A stretch of DNA of 23,551 bases, taken from Succinivibrionaceae bacterium UBA3769. GTDB taxonomy: Bacteria; Pseudomonadota; Gammaproteobacteria; Enterobacterales; Succinivibrionaceae. The stretch is taken from the NCBI GenBank assembly GCA_002372325.1, contig DFFT01000103.1, positions 1 to 23,551 on the forward strand, in the 5' to 3' direction. Numbering within the stretch: the first letter of the stretch is position 1; the number at the start of each line of letters is the position of its first letter. The position numbers and the translations under genes are program-made. Below are positions 6,319-13,639 of the stretch, piece by piece. The notes under the pieces are model-generated. The model was not told where the DNA came from. It saw only the letters and a list, made by a program, of their open reading frames with translations, and made no database searches.

Positions 6319-7860
6319 ATGGAAAATCAGGAACAGGATCTTACAAACGAGCTTAATGTCCGTCATGAGAAGCTGGAAAAGCTGCGTCAGGAGGGCAATG
6401 CCTTCCCGAATGATTTCAGAAGAGATCATATATCCTCCCAGATACACGAGAAGTATGACGCCCTGGACAATGAGACTCTTGAGGCCGAGAAGCATCAGGT
6501 GAAGATTGCCGGCCGTCTGGTGGCCCGGCGCATTATGGGCAAGGCTTCCTTCGGCAGCATTCAGGACATGGGCGGCCGCATTCAGATCTATGCCGCCCGG
6601 GACGCGCTGCCCGAGGGGGTTTATCAGGACGTCTTCAAAAAGCTGGATCTGGGGGATATCGTGGGAGCCGAGGGTTATGTGTTCAAGACCAAAACCGGCG
6701 AGCTTTCCGTGCATCTCTCCAATATCAGACTGCTTACCAAGGCTCTCCGTCCTCTCCCCGAGAAGTTTAAGGGACTTCAGGATCAGGAGGCCCGCTGCCG
6801 CCAGAGATATCTGGATCTCATTGCCAATGAGAAGTCCCGGAACACCTTTATCATGAGATCCCGCATCATTCAGGAAATCCGCAGATACATGACGGATCAC
6901 CTCTTTATGGAGGTGGAGACCCCCATGATGCAGACCATTCCGGGAGGAGCTTCGGCCCGGCCGTTTATCACGCACCATAATGCCCTGGACATGGACATGT
7001 ACCTCCGCATCGCTCCGGAGCTCTTCCTGAAGCGCCTCGTGGTAGGCGGCTTTGAAAGAGTCTTCGAGATTAACCGGAATTTCCGGAACGAGGGCATTGA
7101 CGTGCGCCACAATCCGGAATTCACCATGATGGAATTCTACATGGCCTATCATGACTTCAACGATCTCATTGACCTTACCGAGGATCTCCTGAAGACTCTG
7201 GCCAGCCGGATTCTGGGCGCCACCAAAATTCATTATGCCCGGGAAGGCGAGGAAGGCTTTGACATCGACTTCGGGAAGCCCTTCGACCGGCTGACCATGA
7301 AGGAGGCCATTCTCCGTTACAACAGCTGGATCAAGCCCGAGGATCTGGAGGATTTTGATAAGGCCAAAGCCATTGTGGAAAAGCTCCATGTGGAAATTCT
7401 CAGTACCTGGAAGCTGGGACATTTGGTTTCCGCGATTTTTGAGGAGACTGTGGAGGACAAGCTCATTAATCCGACCTTCATTACCCAGTATCCCTTTGAG
7501 ATTTCTCCTCTGGCCCGCCGCAACGATGAGAACCCCGACTATACGGATCGCTTTGAGTTCTACATTGCCGGCCGGGAGCTGGGGAATGCCTTCTCCGAGC
7601 TTAACGATGCCGAGGATCAGGCCGCCCGGTTCAGAGCCCAGGTGGAGCAGAAGAATGCCGGGGATGATGAAGCCATGTACTATGACGGCGACTTTATCAC
7701 CGCTCTGGAGCACGGTCTCCCGCCCACTGCCGGCGAGGGCATCGGCATTGACCGGCTGGTGATGCTGTTCACTAACAGCCACACCATCCGCGATGTCATT
7801 CTGTTCCCGACTCTGCGTCCGACAGCTAAAAAGCAGGCAAAGCAGCAACAGCCGGAATAA
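6319..7860 (+). CDS. lysS: Lysyl-tRNA synthetase, class II
   Basis: This cytoplasmic dimer charges tRNA-Lys with lysine. The 513-residue product (E. coli LysS 505) has an N-terminal OB-fold anticodon-binding domain (about 60-150, including GKASFGSIQDMGGRIQIY) and a class II catalytic core. Class II motif 2 is visible as INRNFRNEGID and motif 3 as GEGIGIDRLVMLF near the C-terminus. It ends KKQAKQQQPE. It sits 16 bp after prfB and shares its promoter; a terminator follows at 7903. The ribosome site (GTGAG, about 10 nt upstream) is weak, which suggests coupling to prfB translation. Confidence 0.97.
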   Translation: MENQEQDLTNELNVRHEKLEKLRQEGNAFPNDFRRDHISSQIHEKYDALDNETLEAEKHQVKIAGRLVARRIMGKASFGSIQDMGGRIQIYAARDALPEGVYQDVFKKLDLGDIVGAEGYVFKTKTGELSVHLSNIRLLTKALRPLPEKFKGLQDQEARCRQRYLDLIANEKSRNTFIMRSRIIQEIRRYMTDHLFMEVETPMMQTIPGGASARPFITHHNALDMDMYLRIAPELFLKRLVVGGFERVFEINRNFRNEGIDVRHNPEFTMMEFYMAYHDFNDLIDLTEDLLKTLASRILGATKIHYAREGEEGFDIDFGKPFDRLTMKEAILRYNSWIKPEDLEDFDKAKAIVEKLHVEILSTWKLGHLVSAIFEETVEDKLINPTFITQYPFEISPLARRNDENPDYTDRFEFYIAGRELGNAFSELNDAEDQAARFRAQVEQKNAGDDEAMYYDGDFITALEHGLPPTAGEGIGIDRLVMLFTNSHTIRDVILFPTLRPTAKKQAKQQQPE

Positions 7861-7902
7861 CCGGAATGCCTGAAACAGCCGGAATACCTGGCTGAAAAAA
7901 AG

Positions 7903-7927
7903 AAAGGGGGACAGGTTCTCCCTTTTT
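7903..7927 (+). terminator. Terminator of prfB-lysS
   Basis: A 9-bp stem (AAAGGGGGA, 7903-7911, with TCTCCCTTT, 7917-7925; one G-U pair) has a 5-nt loop and ends in a run of five T's. It overlaps the -35 of the dapA promoter. Confidence 0.7.
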
Positions 7928-7935
7928 GCTATAAT
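7908..7935 (+). promoter_or_regulatory. Promoter of dapA
   Basis: A perfect -10 TATAAT (7930-7935) lies 16 bp after GGGACA (7908-7913), which matches four of six -35 bases. The -35 lies inside the stem of the preceding terminator. Predicted leader is about 35 nt. Confidence 0.55.
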
Positions 7936-7975
7936 TAACGCGGATGGAAAGAGCGTGTTTTGCGAGGATTAAAAA

Positions 7976-8851
7976 ATGATTCAAGGTTCAATTGTAGCTC
8001 TGGTTACGCCGTTCAAGGACGGAAAGCTTGATGAAGAGGCGCTGCGCCGCATGGTTGCCTGGCATGTTGAGCAGGGCACTGACGGCATAGTGCCGGTGGG
8101 CACCACCGGGGAATGTCCGACGCTGTCTCATGATGAACATTTTCGGGTTATCGAGATTACTGCCGAAGTGGCCCGGGGCAAATGCGCCATTATCGCCGGC
8201 GCCGGCTCCAACAATCCGGTGGAGGCCATTGAGTATACCAAAGCTGCGGAACGCTTCGGCGCCGATGCCACCCTGCACATTGCCGGCTACTATAACCGTC
8301 CTAATCAGGACGGCCTTTATGCTCATTTCAAGATGGTGCATGATGCCACCAATATCCCCATTATTCTGTACAACGTGCCGGGCAGAGCCGTGGTAAACAT
8401 TCAGCCTGACACCGTGGCCCGTCTGGCGGAGCTCCCCCGGATCATCGGCATCAAGGATGCTACCGGGGATCTGGCCCGTCCTTGGGTTGAGAGACTCAAG
8501 GTTAAAAAGAAGGACTTTATCTGGCTCTCCGGCGAGGACGCCACCGCAGTGAGCTATGATGTGGCCGGCGGCACCGGCGTGATTTCGGTTACCGCCAATG
8601 TCGCTCCCCGGCTGGTGCATGAGGTGCAGGAGCTCTGCCTCAAGGGAGATTATGCCGCCGCCAGAGAAAAGCAGGATCGTCTGACCCGTCTTCACAAGCT
8701 GATGTTCAAGGAGCCCAGTCCGGCCGGGGCCAAATACGCCTGCTCGCTTCTGGGACTTTGCACCGAGGAGTGCCGTCTCCCGATCATGCCTCTTTCTCAG
8801 GAAACCAAGAATGAGATCAGAGCGGAGATGGGGGCTTTGAACCTGATCTGA
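7976..8851 (+). CDS. dapA: 4-hydroxy-tetrahydrodipicolinate synthase
   Basis: DapA condenses pyruvate with aspartate semialdehyde, the first committed step of the diaminopimelate/lysine pathway, feeding peptidoglycan and protein synthesis. The 291-residue length is standard. The Schiff-base lysine is K160 in IIGIKDATG; the pyruvate/proton-relay residues T43-T44 (VGTTGE), Y106 (GYYNRP) and Y132 (LYNVPGRA) are in place. The usual TPYYN is AGYYN here, a modest variation beside the active site. GAGGA about 10 nt before the ATG acts as ribosome site. It is monocistronic: its own promoter and a strong terminator flank it, and bamC, which follows dapA in E. coli, is not here. Confidence 0.95.
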   Translation: MIQGSIVALVTPFKDGKLDEEALRRMVAWHVEQGTDGIVPVGTTGECPTLSHDEHFRVIEITAEVARGKCAIIAGAGSNNPVEAIEYTKAAERFGADATLHIAGYYNRPNQDGLYAHFKMVHDATNIPIILYNVPGRAVVNIQPDTVARLAELPRIIGIKDATGDLARPWVERLKVKKKDFIWLSGEDATAVSYDVAGGTGVISVTANVAPRLVHEVQELCLKGDYAAAREKQDRLTRLHKLMFKEPSPAGAKYACSLLGLCTEECRLPIMPLSQETKNEIRAEMGALNLI

Positions 8852-8880
8852 CGGCATTCAGGAGGAACAGGAAATTTATG

Positions 8881-8916
8881 AGGCTTTATCCATTTATCTG
8901 TGGATAGAGCCTTTTT
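8881..8916 (+). terminator. Terminator of dapA
   Basis: A 12-bp stem (AGGCTTTATCCA, 8881-8892, with TGGATAGAGCCT, 8901-8912; one G-U pair) and an 8-nt loop are followed by TTTTT. It lies 30 nt after the dapA stop. Confidence 0.9.
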
Positions 8917-8944
8917 CAGCTTTACCGGTTAATGGGAACAGAAC

Positions 8945-9826
8945 ATGTCTGAAAACAGCAGCGGAGAAGCTCAGGAGAAAGAGCAAATGGAAAGAGCCGG
9001 AGTTTCTCATGACACTGACAGTTTAGCGGCTGAGACAGCATCCTCGGGGCTGCCGCCGGAAGCAGGAAGTGCCGAAGTCGTAGTGCGGGAGCTTGATGAA
9101 AACGGCTCCTACATTAAGCACCGGCTGTCCTCTGCGGATGCCGCGCCTGATTATCGCAGCCGGCGCATTAAAAGCTTTGTGGTGCGGGAGGGCCGCCTTA
9201 CCGCCGGTCAGGAGCATGCCCTGACCTCCTTCTGGAAGGATTACGGCATTGATTATGAAAACCGTCTTCTGGATCTCCCGGCGGTATTCGGGAGAAAGGC
9301 CCCTCTGGCTCTGGAGATCGGCTTCGGCATGGGCAAATCTCTGGTGGAAATGGCCGCCCGGGATCCCGGCCGGGACTTTATCGGCATCGAGGTGCATACT
9401 CCGGGAGTCGGGGCCTGCATTATGGGAGCTCATGAAGCGGGACTGACCAATCTCCGGGTGATTCATTATGACGCCGTGGACGTGCTGGGCAATATGATTC
9501 CCGACGGAGCCATTGACAGGCTGCAGCTTTATTTTCCGGATCCCTGGCACAAGGCCCGGCACAACAAGCGCCGTCTTGTGAAGCCGGAGTTTCTGGATCT
9601 GGTGATTCCCAAGCTGGCCTCCGGGGGCGTTATTCATATGGCGACGGACTGGGAGCCCTATGCGGAGCAGATGCTGGAGGTGCAGCGTGCTGATGCCAGA
9701 ATTGTCAACATGGATCCCGCCGGCGGCTATGCGCCGCGGCCAGATTACCGGCCTCTCACCAAATTTGAGGCCCGGGGACAGCGGCTGGGGCATGGAGTAT
9801 GGGATTTGTTATTCAGGAAAATATAA
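8945..9826 (+). CDS. trmB: tRNA (guanine-N7-)-methyltransferase
   Basis: TrmB makes m7G46 in the variable loop of many tRNAs using S-adenosylmethionine. The SAM site is LEIGFGMGKSL (123-133) and the family hallmark FPDPWHKARHNKRR lies at 197-210; RLGHGVWDL closes the domain at the C-terminus. At 293 residues it is about 54 longer than the E. coli enzyme; the extra residues are at the N-terminus (about 1-65), acidic and low in complexity. The ATG has GGGA about 7 nt upstream, but a later start such as Met15 cannot be excluded. It begins a four-gene operon, overlapping amgK by one base (TAATG). Confidence 0.95.
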   Translation: MSENSSGEAQEKEQMERAGVSHDTDSLAAETASSGLPPEAGSAEVVVRELDENGSYIKHRLSSADAAPDYRSRRIKSFVVREGRLTAGQEHALTSFWKDYGIDYENRLLDLPAVFGRKAPLALEIGFGMGKSLVEMAARDPGRDFIGIEVHTPGVGACIMGAHEAGLTNLRVIHYDAVDVLGNMIPDGAIDRLQLYFPDPWHKARHNKRRLVKPEFLDLVIPKLASGGVIHMATDWEPYAEQMLEVQRADARIVNMDPAGGYAPRPDYRPLTKFEARGQRLGHGVWDLLFRKI

Positions 9827-10797
9827 TGGAGACAACTGAAAGATTCCGGGCCCTGGAGGCCTGGTACCGCGGTCTTTATCCTAAGGATGCGGATCCTCTT
9901 GTTATGGTGAGCGGCGATGCCTCATTCCGGAAATTTTACCGCTGCCGGCAGGGCATTCTTATGGATGCGCCGCCGGAAACGGAAAAGAACACAGAGTTTA
10001 TTAAGCTGAGCCGTCTTCTCAATGCGGGCGGCGTAAGTGCTCCGGTGGTTTTTGCGGCAGATTTGCAGCAGGGTTTTCTTCTGGTTTCGGATCTGGGAAA
10101 CACCACCCTGGCCCGGGCCCGGAATCCGGACAACGAGGCTCTCCTTTACGAAAAGGCAGCGGATCTTCTGGGAAACATGGCAAGGATCCCCTGCTCTGAT
10201 CTCCCGCCCTATGATCAGGCTTTTCTGGATCGCGAGGCTGGGATCTGTCTTGAGTGGTATTTCGAGAAGGGGGAGGGCCATCCTCTTAAGGGCGAGGAAT
10301 TAAAGACCTTTAACCGGATGAAGGATCTCTGGTCGCAGGCCTTTCTGGAGCAGCCGGTTATTGCCGTGCACCGGGACTATCACAGCCGGAACATTATGCT
10401 GCTTCCGGAGGGCTCCCTTGCGGTGGTGGATTTTCAGGACATGGTCAGGGGGCCCCTGACCTATGATCTCATCTCTCTTATCGGGGACTGCTATTACGAG
10501 ATGCCGGAGGATCTCCGGGAGCGGATTCTCTCCCGGGCTTACAATATGTACCGAGATTCCGGCCTGATTTCCGGGGTATCCCCGGAGCTCTTTCGGAAAT
10601 GGTGCGATTTCACCATGCTGCAGCGTCATGTGAAATGCATCGGGATTTTCCGGAGATTGTTCCTCCGGGACGGCAAGCCCGGCTATCTCGGGGATATCCC
10701 CCGGGTGATGAGGTACATCAGAAGCTGCGTTTCCCGGCATGAGGAGCTTACGCCCCTCATGGATTTGCTCCGGGATACCGAATACGGCAGAAATTAA
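9826..10797 (+). CDS. amgK: N-acetylmuramate/N-acetylglucosamine anomeric kinase
   Basis: AmgK phosphorylates the 1-OH of MurNAc (and GlcNAc) in the cytoplasm, feeding the recycling route that bypasses de novo UDP-MurNAc synthesis. The 323-residue protein has an aminoglycoside-phosphotransferase-like kinase fold. Visible are SGDASFRKFYR (29-39), MDAPP (46-50), the catalytic HRDYHSRN (182-189) and Mg-binding DFQD (202-205). I chose ATG 9826, which overlaps the trmB stop and has AGGA 7 nt before it, over the in-frame ATG at 9799. The assignment rests on similarity to Pseudomonas AmgK and on murU lying 13 bp downstream. In Pseudomonas this pair underlies intrinsic fosfomycin tolerance; E. coli lacks it. 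Confidence 0.88.
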   Translation: METTERFRALEAWYRGLYPKDADPLVMVSGDASFRKFYRCRQGILMDAPPETEKNTEFIKLSRLLNAGGVSAPVVFAADLQQGFLLVSDLGNTTLARARNPDNEALLYEKAADLLGNMARIPCSDLPPYDQAFLDREAGICLEWYFEKGEGHPLKGEELKTFNRMKDLWSQAFLEQPVIAVHRDYHSRNIMLLPEGSLAVVDFQDMVRGPLTYDLISLIGDCYYEMPEDLRERILSRAYNMYRDSGLISGVSPELFRKWCDFTMLQRHVKCIGIFRRLFLRDGKPGYLGDIPRVMRYIRSCVSRHEELTPLMDLLRDTEYGRN

Positions 10798-10810
10798 CAA
10801 CGGAGAATGT

Positions 10811-11521
10811 ATGCATACAGCCATGATTCTTGCCGCCGGCCGCGGGGAAAGAATGCGCCCTCTGACCGACACCACCCCGAAGCCGCTCCTTATGGCCGGG
10901 GGAAAGCCGCTTATGGTTTATCATATTGAGCGGCTGGTGAGTCTGGGCATTCGTCATATCGTCATTAACCATGCCTGGCTGGGAGAAAAGATTGAATCCT
11001 TTCTGGGAGACGGGAGCCGTTACGGAGCCCGGATTGAGTATTCTCCGGAAGAGCCCGGGGGACTGGAAACCCTGGGCGGTCTCAGACATGCCCTGCCTCT
11101 TTTGGGAGAGGATCCCATTCTGGCGGTTAACGGTGATGTTTACACCGAGTATGATTTCGGGAGCCTCATTGATCTTCCCATGGAGGATCGGGCCGGTCAT
11201 CTCGTGCTGGTATCCAATCCGCCGCACCATCCGAAAGGGGACTTTTCACTGGATGAGTCAGGACGGGTGCAGGATGTTCCCGGATATACCTTCAGCGGCA
11301 TTGCGGTGTACCGCACGGATATTTTCCGGGAGATTCCCGATGTCCGGGCGCCCCTGAGACCGTTTTTTCAGAAGCTTATCCGGGAGGGGCGCCTGACCGG
11401 GGAGATCACCTCCGCCTTCTGGTGCGATGTGGGAACGCCGGAGCGCCTTAAAAACCTGGATGAACGGTTAAGATCCCGGCTGGAGAACGCCGATCTTAAG
11501 AGCGCAGAGGAGGACAGATAA
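10811..11521 (+). CDS. murU: N-acetylmuramate alpha-1-phosphate uridylyltransferase
   Basis: MurU transfers UMP from UTP to MurNAc-1-phosphate made by AmgK, giving UDP-MurNAc for new peptidoglycan. The 236-residue product is a sugar nucleotidyltransferase with the N-terminal signature LAAGRGERMRPLT followed by TPKPLL, a VNGDVYTEYDF metal-site segment and WCDVGTPERL near the C-terminus. GGAG lies 5 nt before ATG 10811; an in-frame start at 10739 would add 24 residues of unlikely sequence overlapping amgK. The stop overlaps the djlA start by one base (TAATG). A general hexose-1-phosphate nucleotidyltransferase is possible in principle, but the amgK pairing argues for MurU. Confidence 0.88.
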   Translation: MHTAMILAAGRGERMRPLTDTTPKPLLMAGGKPLMVYHIERLVSLGIRHIVINHAWLGEKIESFLGDGSRYGARIEYSPEEPGGLETLGGLRHALPLLGEDPILAVNGDVYTEYDFGSLIDLPMEDRAGHLVLVSNPPHHPKGDFSLDESGRVQDVPGYTFSGIAVYRTDIFREIPDVRAPLRPFFQKLIREGRLTGEITSAFWCDVGTPERLKNLDERLRSRLENADLKSAEEDR

Positions 11522-12450
11522 TGCCGGAATTTCTTCGGGTATTTTTAGGACATGGCATTCGGATCCTGGCGGCTGTTCTGATACTGTGCGGCTATTTTCA
11601 GATAGTCATGCTGATTTTCTCCCCGTGGTTTCTGGTGGGGATTTTTCTGTTCCTCATTGGCATTCCTTCTTCTCTGGTGCTTTTTATCTATGCCTACCAG
11701 AAGGAAAGACAGCTTAATCCCTGGTACGGCCCCCGGAAGCTCACGGCGGAGGAGCGGCGGGTTCTCCAGACCGGAACCTTCAGACTGGCCGGCTATGTGG
11801 CTGCCGGCGAGGGCAAGATCAGCTCGGAGCATATTGCCAAGGTTAATGAATATATCAGTGCCCTGACCTCGGATTCTGCCATGAGGGCGGAGCTTCTTCA
11901 GGAATTTGAGAAAGGGAAGGCAGAGGGCTATGATCCGGTGGCTGACTGCAAGGCCATCAGAACTGCCGTGCATGACGGCAGGGTCTTCAAGCACCGGCTT
12001 ATTGAATTTCTCATCGAAGTTCTTTTTGCGGACGGCGTGATGCAGCCCGGGGGGTATTCCCGGCTGGCCAGCGTGACCTACAATCTTCATGTGGCCACCT
12101 TTGTTATGGAGCGGCTCATTCGGCAGGCCCAGGCCATTGCGCAGTTCAAGAGCTTCTTTAACAACGCCGGCGGCTTTACCTCTCAGGATCGCTTCTACCG
12201 GCAAGGAGCCGGCGGGCAGAGCTCCTATGTGCCTCATGACGACATTGAAAATGCCTACAAGGTAATCGGCGTTCACGAAGGCTCTGATTTCGAGACCGTT
12301 AAAAAGGCCTATCACCGCATGATGCGGAAGTACCATCCTGACCGACTGCAGGCTCAGGGAGTGTCTGAGGAAATGATGCGCTCCTATACGGAGAAGGCGC
12401 AGAATATTCAGCAGGCCTACGATCTTCTGAAAAAGCATCTTAACAAATAA
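11521..12450 (+). CDS. djlA: Membrane-anchored DnaJ-like co-chaperone DjlA
   Basis: DjlA is an inner-membrane J-domain protein that stimulates DnaK. The 309 residues comprise a hydrophobic N-terminus (about 12-58), a central TerB/DjlA-like helical domain (about 80-205, including FADGVMQPGGYSRL) and a C-terminal J domain (about 240-309) with HPD at 272-274 and the family-typical QNIQQAYDLLKKH end. The N-terminus seems long enough for two membrane passes, whereas E. coli DjlA (271 aa) has one. It is the last gene of the trmB operon and is coupled to murU through TAATG. Pseudomonas genomes also place amgK-murU close to a djlA-type gene, from memory. Confidence 0.92.
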   Translation: MPEFLRVFLGHGIRILAAVLILCGYFQIVMLIFSPWFLVGIFLFLIGIPSSLVLFIYAYQKERQLNPWYGPRKLTAEERRVLQTGTFRLAGYVAAGEGKISSEHIAKVNEYISALTSDSAMRAELLQEFEKGKAEGYDPVADCKAIRTAVHDGRVFKHRLIEFLIEVLFADGVMQPGGYSRLASVTYNLHVATFVMERLIRQAQAIAQFKSFFNNAGGFTSQDRFYRQGAGGQSSYVPHDDIENAYKVIGVHEGSDFETVKKAYHRMMRKYHPDRLQAQGVSEEMMRSYTEKAQNIQQAYDLLKKHLNK

Positions 12451-12456
12451 GAAAGC

Positions 12457-12483
12457 GGCCCCGGATTTCGGGGCCTGTTTTTT
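12457..12483 (+). terminator. Terminator of the trmB-amgK-murU-djlA operon
   Basis: A 7-bp GC-only stem (GGCCCCG, 12457-12463, with CGGGGCC, 12469-12475) and a 5-nt loop are followed by TGTTTTTT. It lies 6 nt after the djlA stop. Read from the minus strand the tail is poorer, so it may only partly stop the converging dehydrogenase gene. Confidence 0.9.
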
Positions 12484-12546
12484 GGAGGATGCATCCGGCA
12501 GCTGTCAAGGCCGGACTATTTGATAATTCGGATTCTGAATTCAGTT

Positions 12547-13512
12547 TCAGACGATCCGGTTTCTTTTCTCGCCCCGGACAAAGGCCTCCATGTTTTTCAC
12601 GAGTTCGCCCCCGATGTTTCTTTTGGCAATGTCTCCCAGCCAGGCGGCATGAGGCGTAATAATAAGGTTCCGGGTACTGAGGAGCGGAATAAGCGGGTTA
12701 TCCGGAGCCGGTGGTTCCTTTTCCAGGGTGTCCAGTCCGGCGCCCCCGAGACGGTTTTCCTGAAGAGCCCGGGCGAGATCCGTCTCGTTTACAATGCCGC
12801 CGCGGCCGGTGTTGATGAGAAAGGCGCCGGGCTTCATTAAACTGAGCTCCTTTTCTCCGATGAGACCGCGGGTTTCCGGAAGAAAGGGACAGTTTATGCT
12901 GACAAAGTCCGCTTCCTGAAGTCCCGCAGCAAAGGGAATTCTCCCGGGACGGCATGTCGAAGCCCCCTTTCTCTCGGAAATGAGGATTTCCATGTCAAAG
13001 CCACGCTGGCAGATTTCCGCTAATCTTTTCCCGATGGCGCCGCAGCCGATAATAAGGAGCTTTTTCCGGAAGAGATCCGTAATGGGATAATCCATGAGAC
13101 AGAAATTGCTCTGGCGGCTCCAGGTGAGATCCCGGACGCTTTCCCGGTATCTTACGGTATTCCGGGCCAGAGTGATCAAAAGCCCCAGGGCATGCTCGGC
13201 CACGGATTCCGTGCCGTAGCCCCGGATATTGGCCAGAGCCACGCCATGGCTTTGGCAGGCCGGGACATCGATATTGTTGTAGCCGGTGGCAAACATGGCA
13301 ATCATCCGGAGATCCGGGAGCCGGTCAAGAATTTCCGCGGTGATGCGGAGCTTGTTTATGACCAGAATCTGGTAGCCCCGGGCCCTGTCCGCCAGCTCCT
13401 CCTGGGTGGTGTGATACAGACGATCCCAGACATGGGGGAATTCCGGTTCGGGAAAAATCATATCCGGGTGCTTGGTATGAGCCTCCGGGTCTAGTATTCT
13501 GATGATGTCCAT
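12547..13512 (-). CDS. D-2-hydroxyacid dehydrogenase, glycerate/hydroxypyruvate reductase type
   Basis: The 321-residue protein is an NAD(P)-dependent oxidoreductase of the D-isomer-specific 2-hydroxyacid dehydrogenase family. The Rossmann motif is GCGAIG (156-161); the catalytic triad is R237 (NTGRGG), E266 (LEKEPP) and H288 (ITPHAAW). The residue after the second Rossmann strand is glutamate (ISERKG), favouring NAD(H). The pattern resembles glycerate dehydrogenases (hprA-like), but the substrate cannot be fixed from sequence. AGGA lies 6 nt before the ATG on the minus strand. It follows the HAD gene by 127 bp on the same strand and may be co-transcribed, which would fit a 2-hydroxyacid/phospho-ester pathway, though this is inference. 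Confidence 0.88.
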   Translation of the reverse strand: MDIIRILDPEAHTKHPDMIFPEPEFPHVWDRLYHTTQEELADRARGYQILVINKLRITAEILDRLPDLRMIAMFATGYNNIDVPACQSHGVALANIRGYGTESVAEHALGLLITLARNTVRYRESVRDLTWSRQSNFCLMDYPITDLFRKKLLIIGCGAIGKRLAEICQRGFDMEILISERKGASTCRPGRIPFAAGLQEADFVSINCPFLPETRGLIGEKELSLMKPGAFLINTGRGGIVNETDLARALQENRLGGAGLDTLEKEPPAPDNPLIPLLSTRNLIITPHAAWLGDIAKRNIGGELVKNMEAFVRGEKRNRIV

Positions 13513-13639
13513 GAGTGTTCCTGAAAGTAAAGCTTATCCTTGGAAAAAAATTCCGGATCACGGCCTGTTCCCGGCGGAAACAGGATCCCCGGCCGTTATT
13601 TTACCGAAAACGGCCTTCCTCCGGGAGGTTAATCCGGTT

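Noticed and set aside
6286..7848. A 520-codon open frame antisense to lysS
   Set aside because: It covers lysS almost exactly on the opposite strand. Its protein has no recognisable motif, while lysS has all class II synthetase motifs. Codon bias of the real gene removes stops from this antisense frame.
7849..7886. Short direct repeat CAGCCGGAATA twice around the lysS stop codon, with a third CCGGAAT
   Set aside because: Only 11 bp and two exact copies; too short to claim a mobile element or regulator, probably local slippage.
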